Shown one piece after another: positions 56,014 to 64,000 of a stretch of 64,000 nt of DNA. Origin of the DNA: Bin95 sp965220855. Its GTDB lineage: Bacteria > Pseudomonadota > Alphaproteobacteria > Bin95. The notes below the pieces were generated by a model that was not told where the DNA came from, did not search any database, and was given only the letters and a program-made list of their open reading frames with translations. The stretch's first letter is position 1, and every line of letters begins with the position of its first letter. Made by a program: the position numbers and the translations under genes. Where the stretch lies: contig CBDCQY010000001.1 in assembly GCA_965220855.1 (NCBI GenBank), forward strand, positions 62,001 through 126,000. The letters run 5' to 3'.

Positions 56014-57491
56014 CTGCTAATGTCTTCCTTAACGGCATACTTTATACCAAAGTTTCGGGGGATGATATGTGGGTCTCTGATCGCACGCAACTGCTGCAGC
56101 GTAGCAGCTAACTGGCCGGGTTCGAGTCCGGTTGAGCGGACCAGTTCGGCGCGATATGGGTCGCATCCTAGCGCATCTAGTACCCAGGTTTCTGGTGCTG
56201 TTTCCCCAGGAAGTCGAAGGCATAATTCGGGGGATTCGAGATTAGAGGTGTTCGACCAAGCCCTTAGTTCACTGTCTCTGACATCCCCGTCGAGCACACC
56301 GATAGCAGGACCTTCGGCCTGTATTCGATGATGATTGGCTAGTTGGTCCACCACACGGGCCCCGTCACCGATAGGTACGATTCTAACGCGTGAGCGATGC
56401 TTGGCTGGAAGTGCTTGTTTGACGAGATCCTCCGCAAAAGCGTCCTCGACGTACACCGTAAGTTCCGGCTGTGGCCGTCCGGTCATGCTGTACATCGCTT
56501 GCCGGGTGCTAGGTGCCGCCGTCACGCGGTGCATTCCGGGCTCGCGTTCAACAAGCAGACGTCCAGAACGGGGTAGCGAGTCGAGAACGTACTCCGAGTG
56601 CGTGGTGCAGAGGACCTGTTTCTTGTTCTTTAAGACGAGTCCCGTAAGCTCCTCAATCAGGCGTCCCTGCGCTTGAGGGTGCAGGCCATGTTCGATCTCC
56701 TCAATGAGAAGCAACCCGCCTACGGGAAGATGCTCAAGCGCCGAGAGGATGGCAATGACGGAAGCTTCCCCGGAACCCATATCGAAACCCGTGTAGGATG
56801 CGCCTCTGTGGCAGTAGGCGAGTGGAACGTCTCCGTCCGTATGAACTTCGGCCGAGCTGTACAGCTCGTCAAGGATGGCCGACATGGCTCGGGTGGCATC
56901 GGCGGACAGGGCTACGACTTGGGGCCTGGTTGTGCGTGAATGGCGTCGCCGGAGCGAGCCAAGCTCTGCCGGTGGAAGGATTCGCGAAAGCGAGACAAAG
57001 TCGATGGCACGCTCGGGAAACCGCGTCGCGCGCGATCGGCCGGCATCAGGAACGTTAGCCCACTGCCTATTCGTCTTCCTCACCCGGGTGATCTGCAAAT
57101 CGTCGCCCTTTAAGGTGTAGTCGAAGCGGACCGTAAGACCAGCTAGAGAGGGATCTTTCGGACGGCTGAAGAAAAACTCGTCCCATGCGAATGTCATGCG
57201 ACGCAGATGACGGCGTACGGCCGGAAACGGGCGGGGGAACCTGCGCCAATTGGCGGGGCGAGCTGCGGAGACCGCCGCAAGGCCCAGCAAGGTGCTTTTC
57301 CCGGCGCCGTTCTTTCCAGAGATTGCGGTAATGGGGTAATCAAAGGGCGCGTGCATTTCGCTAATTCCTCGCAGCGGCGGGGGTCCTTGCAGTGTGATGC
57401 CCTTAAGCAATGGGTAAGGAAAACGCGGTCCCGGTTCGCGCCAGAACTTCTCGAGGCGTCGCTCGGCATCATTCAGGTGTCGACCTGGCAT
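55926..57491 (-). CDS. OLD-like AAA ATPase with Toprim-type C-terminus
   Basis: 521 residues. ABC/SMC-type ATPase: Walker A ISGKNGAGKSTLLGLAAV, signature-like MGSGEASVIAILS, Walker B GGLLLIEEIEHGLHPQAQG, His-loop CTTHSEYVLDSL. The C-terminal part has a Toprim-like pattern: ELTVYVEDAFAEDLVKQAL (Glu) and AIGVLDGDVRDSEL (Asp-x-Asp). This is the architecture of OLD-family nucleases, including Gabija GajA. ATG 57491 with GGAGGAG, overlapping the upstream helicase gene by 23 bases; a longer ORF start at 57629 is rejected. Last gene of the methyltransferase/helicase/OLD operon. Confidence 0.85.
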   Translation of the reverse strand: MPGRHLNDAERRLEKFWREPGPRFPYPLLKGITLQGPPPLRGISEMHAPFDYPITAISGKNGAGKSTLLGLAAVSAARPANWRRFPRPFPAVRRHLRRMTFAWDEFFFSRPKDPSLAGLTVRFDYTLKGDDLQITRVRKTNRQWANVPDAGRSRATRFPERAIDFVSLSRILPPAELGSLRRRHSRTTRPQVVALSADATRAMSAILDELYSSAEVHTDGDVPLAYCHRGASYTGFDMGSGEASVIAILSALEHLPVGGLLLIEEIEHGLHPQAQGRLIEELTGLVLKNKKQVLCTTHSEYVLDSLPRSGRLLVEREPGMHRVTAAPSTRQAMYSMTGRPQPELTVYVEDAFAEDLVKQALPAKHRSRVRIVPIGDGARVVDQLANHHRIQAEGPAIGVLDGDVRDSELRAWSNTSNLESPELCLRLPGETAPETWVLDALGCDPYRAELVRSTGLEPGQLAATLQQLRAIRDPHIIPRNFGIKYAVKEDISSYLLISAVANHPDLQSIRDNVALYLDASA

Positions 57492-60400
57492 TCGTCTCCT
57501 CCGCCAGCAGATCGGTCTGGTATTCGACTCCCTCAGCGGGCGTATTGGCCACCGCAAATCCTCCAGCTGCGACAAACTCATCATAGCCGGGACAGAACAA
57601 CCGGAAGTCGCATCGACCACACTTTCCACGCGTTGCGCCTGAAGTCGGAAAGTCGCGGTTTTGCAAGCGCCTCCTTAGTAGCCGTAGCGTCTCCGAGAGA
57701 TTGGATGCGGCCCGCCACCGGGCCTCTGAGTCGACCGGAACATCGATCCACTCGTCGCAGCCGTCCGTCTTTAGCTCGTCGGGAAGCGGTTTGGGAGAGA
57801 GGATGCGGGCCTCGGCAACTGCGGGCTCCATATCGAAGGCGTAGCTGACCCCGACGGCGTAGAGCTGGAGTTGCTCGAATGCCGCGTCCACGGTCTCCTC
57901 ATACTCCTCCTTCGTACGGATGCGGCTCGCCTTGAAATCGACGAGCCCGATGATCTCCCGTTTGGAAGGAGCGGCTGTGTCGTGTGCATGCTCCAGCAAG
58001 TCAACGACGCCAGCAATCAATGCACCCGATTCTTGGTCGATGAGTTCGAAGGGTTTCTCTGCGGCACGCACACGGGATAGCGTTTCACCGGCCCGCTTGA
58101 CATATCGGCCCAAGGCGTTGACGGCCGCGCCTCGGAGGATCTCATAGGGCTCGCCTCGAGTGTAGCGAAGGTGAAACCGATCGTGGACCAATTGCTCGAC
58201 TACATCGACATTGACAGTGCCACCGCCGATCGCCATGTTGTGCATTTCAGCGAGAATGTCATGAATACGCTGGCCGTATCCAAACTGCTCGCCGACGCCA
58301 GGGCTGAAATCCATGACAGCCCGAAGTTGGTACTCTCTCTCGCAGCGCCGGAAAGCTGCCAAGTCGGAGTATGTGGTTTGGAGCCGGTTGGAGTCCGCGG
58401 GAGGTGTGGGCGTGATGCGGGGGTGCTCAGGTGGTGTGCTTCCTGGGGGAAGCATGCAGTCGTGGTTCATCTCGCGGAAGTACGCAGTGGGCCTGCTACC
58501 GCGCCGGTCGAGCGAGGAAACATGCAGGAACTTCGCGCAGCGCGTCAGTGCGACATACCAGAGTCGTCGTTCACCGTCGTCGCCGCCAACATAGGGCCCG
58601 GCGTCATAGAATCGGGGTGGTAGGAACGTCTCCGGAGGCCTAGTGCGCATGCTACTTGGGAAAACGCGAGAGGAAATGCGTGGCAGAAAGACTGCGGGCC
58701 ATTCAAGGCCTTTCGCTGCGTGAACCGTCATGATCTTAACAGAATTAAGTGCAGCCAATTCGCCAACGCTACCCTCGTCTACATGACGCACGGCCCAATT
58801 TGAAAGAAACAGAACAAGACCCTTGAGGCGAGCGGGGGTGATCCACTGGTGGACTGACTCGAACTTCGTGAGCAAGTTGCTAAAAGCGCCGAAGTTGAAC
58901 ATGGTGCTCTCTGGCCAAGTGTCGACTCTCGCACCAAGTTCCTGCAGCATGTTCTGGAAAACTTCCTGCGGGTAGATTCTGCGACCGAGCCCGCGTGATC
59001 GTTCGGTGCGGGCTACTGCACGCTGACCGAATTCTGCACGTTTGCGATCAAGCCAAGAAAGCAGATGCGTGGAGTTGGCAGCCGGGCCAAGGCACCTGTT
59101 ATCACGAAGCCTGATAATCACCTTGCGTATGAATTCGCGGGTCTCCGCAGTGGATAGCAGTTGAATGCCGCCGGACTCGCTCGGCAAGGCGAAATCGGCG
59201 CGAGCGAGGAGTGAAAATGCGGCTTGAACGAGACGGACTTCATCGTTGTTGAAAAGACCTCCGGTGCCCGTAACCACTACGGGGATGCCACGGGCCCTAA
59301 GAACATCGGCGAACGAGGCGCCGGAGCTGCGGACACTGCGAAGCAAAATGGCGATATCGCCGTAGTCGAGGCCACGCACCGTTCCTTCGTTCTCCGAGAG
59401 TTCTGTACCGCGGATCGCTTCAATGCGGTCCGCGACCCACTCGGCTTCGGCCTGTTCTGACGCAAAGGTCTCGACAAGTATGTCACCTGGGTCCGCAAAG
59501 CGCTCTTGCAGTGGTCCGTCAAGAACGGTTCCTATGCGCGCCTTGGGTTCCTTTTCGATGCGGTTCGAAACCCGTCGCACAGCTTCGTCGGCGATAGAGA
59601 CGATTGCATGAGTGGATCTGAAGTTGTCTTCCAGTCGAACCAATCGGACATTTGGATAGTGGCAGGCAAATTCGAGAATGTTCTCGACCCTTGCGCCCCG
59701 GAAGCCATAGAGTGCTTGATCGTCGTCGCCAACTACTGTAAGTGTGGGGCCGCGACCACCATCGGTCAGTAGGCGAATAAGCTGCTCTTGGCGGTCATCG
59801 ACGTCTTGGTATTCATCGACGAATAAATGCTTGATCTCGGCCCGAAGCTCCGCGAGAACGTCCGAGTTGGAATGGAGAAACTCGATCGTCTGGTCAATAA
59901 TGCTGTTGAAGTCGAAAAAGTAATTCGGATTGCCGTGGGCAATCTCGCGGTAACGTCTTACGGCACTGGCGAGGATATCGTCGCCTAAGTCGTTGATGTC
60001 AATCTGTTGCTGGTGTATCACGTTGAGCGTAGCGAGAAACGTGCTCAACGTCTCCCCATAGGTGCGTGAACGGGTGCGGGTGCGAAGCCGGTCGAGGCCG
60101 ATTCCATTTCCGTCAGGGAACCGCACAAAGTTGGTGGCGATGAGAGCAGCTTGCCGGGTCTCGTCCATAACTTCAAAGATCCGGCACTTGGGGTTCCAAT
60201 CACGGAGGACCCGTAAACAGTAAGCGTGGATGGTCCCAACGTACATATCGCCGAGGGACGGCTCGTCAGGCGTGGTCTCCTCGACGCGTCGGCGGATACG
60301 GTGTTTCAATTCGGTAGCCGCGTGTTCCGTGAAGGTAAATGCGACGATTGATCTCCGTGGAATACCGTCCCGTACCATACGTGCGACGCGGCACGCCAGG

Positions 60401-60504
60401 GTTTCCGTCTTGCCGCTACCGGCACACGCAAGAATAAGGAGGTTGGAGGGAGTACCTGTGTCAAAGGTCACTGCCTCTCGCTGAGCATCGGTGAGGCCCT
60501 GCAT
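57469..60504 (-). CDS. UvrD-type helicase fused to a PD-(D/E)xK / Fe-S nuclease
   Basis: 1011 residues. SF1A helicase: DAQREAV Q-motif, Walker A LACAGSGKTETL, Walker B HLFVDEYQDVDDRQEQLIRL, motif IV region LEDNFRSTHAIV, motif V TVHAAKGLEWPAVFLPR. The C-terminal ~320 residues resemble the RecB/AddB/Cas4 nuclease: FRRCEREYQLRAVMDFS at its start, LIAGVVDLLEH and IIGLVDFKAS (catalytic Asp and Lys), then GKCGRCDFRLFCPGYDEF, the cysteine cluster of a 4Fe-4S-stabilised nuclease. Its stop lies within the ATPase gene and its start overlaps the methyltransferase stop (TGATG). Much longer than Gabija GajB. Confidence 0.9.
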   Translation of the reverse strand: MQGLTDAQREAVTFDTGTPSNLLILACAGSGKTETLACRVARMVRDGIPRRSIVAFTFTEHAATELKHRIRRRVEETTPDEPSLGDMYVGTIHAYCLRVLRDWNPKCRIFEVMDETRQAALIATNFVRFPDGNGIGLDRLRTRTRSRTYGETLSTFLATLNVIHQQQIDINDLGDDILASAVRRYREIAHGNPNYFFDFNSIIDQTIEFLHSNSDVLAELRAEIKHLFVDEYQDVDDRQEQLIRLLTDGGRGPTLTVVGDDDQALYGFRGARVENILEFACHYPNVRLVRLEDNFRSTHAIVSIADEAVRRVSNRIEKEPKARIGTVLDGPLQERFADPGDILVETFASEQAEAEWVADRIEAIRGTELSENEGTVRGLDYGDIAILLRSVRSSGASFADVLRARGIPVVVTGTGGLFNNDEVRLVQAAFSLLARADFALPSESGGIQLLSTAETREFIRKVIIRLRDNRCLGPAANSTHLLSWLDRKRAEFGQRAVARTERSRGLGRRIYPQEVFQNMLQELGARVDTWPESTMFNFGAFSNLLTKFESVHQWITPARLKGLVLFLSNWAVRHVDEGSVGELAALNSVKIMTVHAAKGLEWPAVFLPRISSRVFPSSMRTRPPETFLPPRFYDAGPYVGGDDGERRLWYVALTRCAKFLHVSSLDRRGSRPTAYFREMNHDCMLPPGSTPPEHPRITPTPPADSNRLQTTYSDLAAFRRCEREYQLRAVMDFSPGVGEQFGYGQRIHDILAEMHNMAIGGGTVNVDVVEQLVHDRFHLRYTRGEPYEILRGAAVNALGRYVKRAGETLSRVRAAEKPFELIDQESGALIAGVVDLLEHAHDTAAPSKREIIGLVDFKASRIRTKEEYEETVDAAFEQLQLYAVGVSYAFDMEPAVAEARILSPKPLPDELKTDGCDEWIDVPVDSEARWRAASNLSETLRLLRRRLQNRDFPTSGATRGKCGRCDFRLFCPGYDEFVAAGGFAVANTPAEGVEYQTDLLAEETNARSTPE

Positions 60505-61547
60505 CAGGGGACGGCCTGGATAGCTGTTCTGAGCGCAGGGGCAAAGGCATGCATTAGCGCGAACGGTAATGCGTTGCCGATCTGCTTAGCAACTACGCTG
60601 GACCCGCCTACGAACGAATACCGGCGCGGAAACGTCTGGATGAGTGCGGCTTCCCGGGGAGTGATTGCGCGATCCTGGTCTGGATGCGCAAATCGACCGC
60701 GAGTGACGTCGGTACAGCCGGTGGTGAGTGTAGGAGCAACAGCGTCCCAAGCCATCCGACCGTAGACGTCAGGATAGGAGTTAGGCTGATTGTGACAGCG
60801 TAGGACAAGAGATTTGGGAAGGGAGCTGCGACTGCCTCCGTCCTTCGGAATAGCCCGCAGGCGATCCAAGGCTATCGGTTTGTGGCGCCGAGCTGCGTGC
60901 AACGGATCGGTAGGGTCACATTCGCTCGCGGCGAGTTTAGCAAGGTCGCCTATCGCGTCGCGGACGGTGCGGCGCCTCCCGGCGGGGGTCAAAGCACTTG
61001 GGAGCATCGGCAACTGGGGACCGCGCGATGCCATGAGGACCCAGCGGACGCGGCGCTGAGGGACCGCGTAGTCGGCGGCATCGATGCATCGTGGCTCGCT
61101 AAAGTAATAGTCGCTTCCACAGGCCTCCCGGAACGCGTCGAGGAGACTGCCGTAGCGCGCCGTCGCCAGCCCAGGGACGTTCTCGATGAAGAGAACTTTG
61201 GGCCGCAGGGCAGCGACGAAACGACCGGCGTCAACGAGCAGGTCGGAGCGCGGATCCCCAAGCCGGTGGCGGTTCTGGCTGCTGAACGGCTGGCAGGGCG
61301 CGCAGATGACCATGAGGTCGAGACCTGCTTCCAGCAAGCACTCGTGCAGCATCTGGTAGGGATCAAGTTGACGAATGTCTTGCTCGAATACGCGCACGCT
61401 CGGGTGGTTTAGGCGGTAGGTGGCGCACGCTGCCGAGTCGTTATCGACGGCGGCAAGGACGCGGAAGTGGCTAGCCTTGAGAGCGGCCGTCGCTGAACCC
61501 GCACCCGAGAACAGGTCGACCGCTGTAGGCCAAGGCTTACCGGTCAT
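60504..61547 (-). CDS. DNA cytosine-5 methyltransferase
   Basis: 347 residues with the ordered C5 motifs: I TAVDLFSGAGSATAALKAS, IV VICAPCQPFSSQNRH (catalytic Cys in PCQ), VI FIENVPGLA, VIII AVPQRRVRWVLMAS, then a recognition domain, IX and X region (FVGGSSVVAKQIGNALP). First main gene of the three-gene operon. ATG 61547 overlaps the stop of a 13-residue leader ORF by one base; an upstream in-frame start at 61766 runs through transposase remnant and is rejected. Probably protects host DNA from the partner helicase-nuclease or ATPase. Confidence 0.93.
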   Translation of the reverse strand: MTGKPWPTAVDLFSGAGSATAALKASHFRVLAAVDNDSAACATYRLNHPSVRVFEQDIRQLDPYQMLHECLLEAGLDLMVICAPCQPFSSQNRHRLGDPRSDLLVDAGRFVAALRPKVLFIENVPGLATARYGSLLDAFREACGSDYYFSEPRCIDAADYAVPQRRVRWVLMASRGPQLPMLPSALTPAGRRRTVRDAIGDLAKLAASECDPTDPLHAARRHKPIALDRLRAIPKDGGSRSSLPKSLVLRCHNQPNSYPDVYGRMAWDAVAPTLTTGCTDVTRGRFAHPDQDRAITPREAALIQTFPRRYSFVGGSSVVAKQIGNALPFALMHAFAPALRTAIQAVP

Positions 61548-61588
61548 TACTTGTATGCCGTAAATTTGCACATGAAATGAAAACTCAT
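61547..61588 (-). CDS. Leader peptide coupled to the methyltransferase
   Basis: 13 codons (MSFHFMCKFTAYK) with a near-ideal AAAGGAGG five bases before the ATG at 61588. Its TAA overlaps the methyltransferase ATG (TAATG), while the methyltransferase itself has no good ribosome site. Translation of the enzyme therefore probably depends on termination of the leader. Confidence 0.6.
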   Translation of the reverse strand: MSFHFMCKFTAYK

Positions 61589-61610
61589 TACGGCCTCCTT
61601 TGCTAAGGGT

Positions 61611-61637
61611 ATTATAGGGTTGACGAGCCAAGCTCAA
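61611..61637 (-). promoter_or_regulatory. Promoter of the methyltransferase operon
   Basis: Perfect TATAAT on the minus strand (61616-61611) with a weak TTGAGC 15 bases upstream (61637-61632). Located ~23 bases before the leader ATG. Confidence 0.6.
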
Positions 61638-61770
61638 TGTCGTCGCGGCGACGCTCATACTCCCGTTCGGTGAATCGCCATCCGCCACGGCGGTTCTCTT
61701 GCTTTGCCTGTTCGACCCTGCCTCGCTCATGCAGTTGACTGAGCAACCCGGTGACGATGGCGTCATTCAT
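61612..61770 (-). CDS. Small ORF upstream of the methyltransferase promoter
   Basis: 52 residues (MNDAIVTGLLSQLHERGRVE...), charged and helical, ending inside the TATAAT box. ATG 61770 has GGAGA about eleven bases upstream. It immediately follows transposase remnant on the same strand, so it may be either a small regulator or chance. Confidence 0.4.
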   Translation of the reverse strand: MNDAIVTGLLSQLHERGRVEQAKQENRRGGWRFTEREYERRRDDIELGSSTL

Positions 61771-62240
61771 AGCGTCGGCTTCTCCGTGTTCCCGACAACA
61801 CCAGCAGGGACCTTGCCATTTCCCGGTCCTTCGCGCCCGCGACGATGGCGTTGCCAACCGTCCTGCGCCCGGCTCCAGTTTAGCGCATCTCGCGGCACTT
61901 GGCGAGGCTCATGTTCGCCCGCTTCCGGCCCACATATGTTTCATCGACCTCTACCGGGCCGGAGAACAGCCCGCCTTCGCTCTCCATGGCTTCGCGGATG
62001 CAATGCGCCATGAACCATGCGCTTGATTGCGCGATTTCCAAACCCCGGTGCAGCTTCATCGAGGACACGCCTTTGAGGTTCGTCGCGCAAAGATGGATGG
62101 CGAACGCCCATTTGCGCAGCGGCAAAGGCGAGCGTTCCATGACGGTGCCCTTGCGGACGCTGAAATACTTGCGGCAATCCCGGCAGCGCCATGGCATGGG
62201 CTTCCGGCTGGCAACCCGCGAAACCCGGTCCGACTGGTAA
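61771..62240 (-). pseudogene. IS1595-family transposase remnant
   Basis: The best frame (61880-62197) encodes part of an IS1595/ISXO2-type transposase: MPWRCRDCRKYFSVRKGTVM (zinc-ribbon region) and GPVEVDETYVGRKRA (first catalytic Asp). Upstream codons in the same frame (SDRVSRVASRKP) belong to the N-terminus. Downstream, after a TAA, another frame still reads VGNAIVAGAKDRE and GKVPAGVVGNTEKPTL, i.e. transposase core with frameshifts. Truncated at both ends. Its right border abuts the DUF499 gene. Confidence 0.82.
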
Positions 62241-62241
62241 G

Positions 62242-64000
62242 GGTGGCGATCCGGTGATCGGCCTGCAAACCAATTTCGGCGGCGGCAAGACCCACACCAT
62301 GCTGGCGCTCCATCATCTGGCGGGCGCGGGCGAAGCCGGCTACCGGCCGGAAGAGCTGGAGGGCATGGCGCCGATTTTCGAGGCGGCGGGCGTCGCCACG
62401 CTCGGCCCCGTCCGGCGCGCCGTGTTCGTCGGCACCCACAAGGGGGGCGCGGAGGCCCTGCATGTCGAGGGCGACCGGCGCATTCGCACGCTCTGGGGCT
62501 ATCTCACCTAGCGGCTTGGTGGCTGGCCGGCGGTGGAGACCATCGCCGATTCCGAAGCGGCCGGGACCAATCCGGGCTCCGAAAGGCTGATCCCGATCCT
62601 GCGCGACGCGGCGCCCTGCCTGATCCTGATGGACGAGGTGGTGGCCTTCGCGCGCCAAATGCGCGGCCTCGACTACAACGCCTTCCACGCCTTCATCCAG
62701 TCGCTGACCGAAGCGGCGGCGGCAGTTCAAGGCGCGGTCGTGGTCGGCTCACTGCCGGAATCGGGCGCCGAGGTCGGCGGCGAGCAGGGCCGGGATGCGC
62801 TCCAGCGGCTTGAGAAGATTTTCGGTCGGGTGCAATCGGCCTGGACGCCGGCAAGCGGCGTCGAAACCTTCGAGATCGTCCGCCGGCGCCTGTTCCAGCC
62901 ACTGGACGAGGCGGGCGAGAAGGCAAGGGACAAGGGACGACACCATCCGGGCGTTCCGCAAGCTCTATCGGGACCATCGCGCCGATTTCCCGCCGGAAGT
63001 CCGCGAAGCCGCCTATGAGGAGCAGATGCGGCGCGCTTATCCGCTGCACCCGGAACTGCTTCGCCGGTTTTCGGGCGACTGGTCGGTGCTGGAGAAGTTC
63101 CAGCGCACGCGCGGCATCCTGAAGATCATGGCCAACGCCGTCTATGCGCTCTGGAGTGGGGAGAGCGCAGCGCCGCTGATTACGCCTGCCCTGCTGCCGT
63201 TTCGCGAAGACAAGGTGCGCACCGCGCTTCTGGAGCCGCTCGACCGCGCCTTCGGGCCAATCCTGCAATCGGAGGTGGATGGCGACCAGTCTCTGCCGGC
63301 GCAGATCGAGGCGGCGCGCCCGCGCCTTTCGAGGTCCAAGGCAGCCTCGCTCGCGGCGCGCGCGGTGTTCTTTGCCACCTCGCCCCATGGCGGGGCCGCG
63401 CGCGGCGGCTTGTCGGGCGCGGAACTCCGTCTGACCTGCGCCCAGCCCGGCGATCAGATCGCAGTCTTTGCTGAGGCACTGCAGGAGCTCGCCTCGCGCT
63501 CGGCCCATCTGTATCGCGACGGCGACAGCTACTGGTTCTCCCCCCAACCGACCTTGAACAAGCTCGCGACCGACTGCGCCCGCGATGTCAGCGACGAGGA
63601 AGCCGACCGGCAGATCGTCGCGCTGCTCCGCGGCGAGCAGCGCACACGCGCCGGCTTTCCCCGCGTGCATGCCGCCCCGGACAATCCCACCGACATCGAA
63701 GACCGGCGCGCGGCGACGCTTGTCATCCTGCCGCCGTCCGCGCCCCACGATGCAGCGGCGGCTTCAGGTTCGCCGGCGGCGGCGCTGGCAAGCGAGATTG
63801 TCGAACGGCGGGGCGCTGGCCAGCGTCGCTATCGCAACATGCCGGTCTTCGTGGCGGCGGACGCCTCGGCCCTCGACACCGCACGGGAGAACGCGCGGCG
63901 CGACGGCGCCTGGCGCTCGATCCTGGGCGATCCTGACTTGATGGAAAACTTGACCCGGGCGCAGACCCGCGACGCCGAAACCCAGGCCGAGCGCAACCGC
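62242..64000 (+). pseudogene. DUF499 ATPase gene, broken and cut by the window end
   Basis: Begins without a start codon at the IS1595 border. First segment: GGDPVIGLQTNFGGGKTHTM, the P-loop of DUF499 proteins, and RRAVFVGTHKGG. A TAG at 62509-62511 stands where TWRLGGW is expected (TGG to TAG). The second segment has CLILMDEVVAFARQM (Walker B) and VVGSLPES. A 7-bp tandem duplication, caaggga twice at 62924-62937, shifts the frame; beyond it frame 2 stays open to base 64000 (SYWFSPQPTLNKLATDCARD). DUF499 proteins are known from defence loci with DUF1156 methyltransferases; no such partner is visible. Confidence 0.85.

Noticed and set aside
57469..57629. Extended N-terminus of the OLD-like ATPase (start 57629)
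   Set aside because: It would lie wholly inside the helicase gene; ATG 57491 has a strong GGAGGAG site.
55926..60504. Calling the operon Gabija
   Set aside because: The helicase is twice the length of GajB and carries a Fe-S nuclease domain, and a methyltransferase leads the operon; only the general OLD/UvrD pairing is shared.
60504..61766. Longer methyltransferase starting at 61766
   Set aside because: The extra 73 codons read through transposase remnant, the small ORF and the promoter; motif I follows directly after ATG 61547.

Overview
The window is GC-rich DNA that looks alphaproteobacterial. The evidence is the codon bias, the 3' part of an initiator tRNA used as an attachment site, and a set of backbone genes that I know from memory on large alphaproteobacterial conjugative plasmids and integrative elements: MoxR/VWA, a large ParB-like protein, a GHKL ATPase, a methyltransferase/strawberry-notch helicase, SSB, a Toprim protein, DUF4326 and DUF2493. 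No conjugation apparatus, ribosomal operon or ordinary metabolic gene is seen. The whole window reads as a mosaic of mobile elements.

Layout. 0-3.3 kb: an HNH endonuclease cut by the window edge, a dead IS630 transposase, and a tyrosine integrase beside the 3' part of tRNA-fMet with its terminator. 3.7-6.9 kb: a MoxR ATPase / DUF3150-like / VWA operon. 6.9-10.3 kb: cargo, namely a retron (promoter, structured leader RNA, 59-residue hydrophobic peptide, XRE protein, retron-type RT) whose upstream region is interrupted by an IS1202-type element. The cargo is followed by a second copy of the 3' end of the VWA gene. 10.5-20.6 kb: ParB-like protein, GHKL ATPase, two small genes and a 1480-residue methyltransferase/helicase. 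20.6-21.1 kb: a small insert flanked by a duplicated helicase 3' end. 21.5-30.7 kb: module A (small protein, autotransporter, SRAP, SLOG-like protein, SSB, Toprim, DUF4326, DUF2493). 31.2-47.0 kb: cargo with two overlapping integrases, a KAP NTPase, a type I restriction operon containing an ImmA/DUF4411 toxin-antitoxin pair, a DUF4238 protein and a zinc-ribbon repeat protein. 47.1-54.5 kb: module B, a shorter paralogous copy of module A. 54.6-55.8 kb: a regularly spaced repeat array, two palindromes and a ribbon-helix-helix gene. 55.8-62.2 kb: a C5-methyltransferase / UvrD-nuclease / OLD-like ATPase cassette on the minus strand, then an IS1595 remnant. 62.2-64 kb: a broken DUF499 gene running off the end.

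Most notable points. (1) Both autotransporter genes carry a poly-C tract near the 5' end (11 C in copy A, 12 C in copy B). Copy A is out of frame and copy B in frame, the signature of phase variation. (2) Each of the two DUF2493 genes is preceded by a ~250-nt element able to form long helices. Comparing the two copies shows compensatory base changes and a completely replaced but still complementary closing stem, which suggests a structured RNA. (3) The retron has a strong promoter, a possible peptide effector and an IS inserted into a palindrome just upstream. (4) The methyltransferase/helicase-nuclease/OLD cassette with a coupled leader peptide may be an undescribed defence arrangement. (5) Cargo repeatedly sits between duplicated ends of backbone genes. 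Family names given are from memory and pattern recognition; no database was searched.
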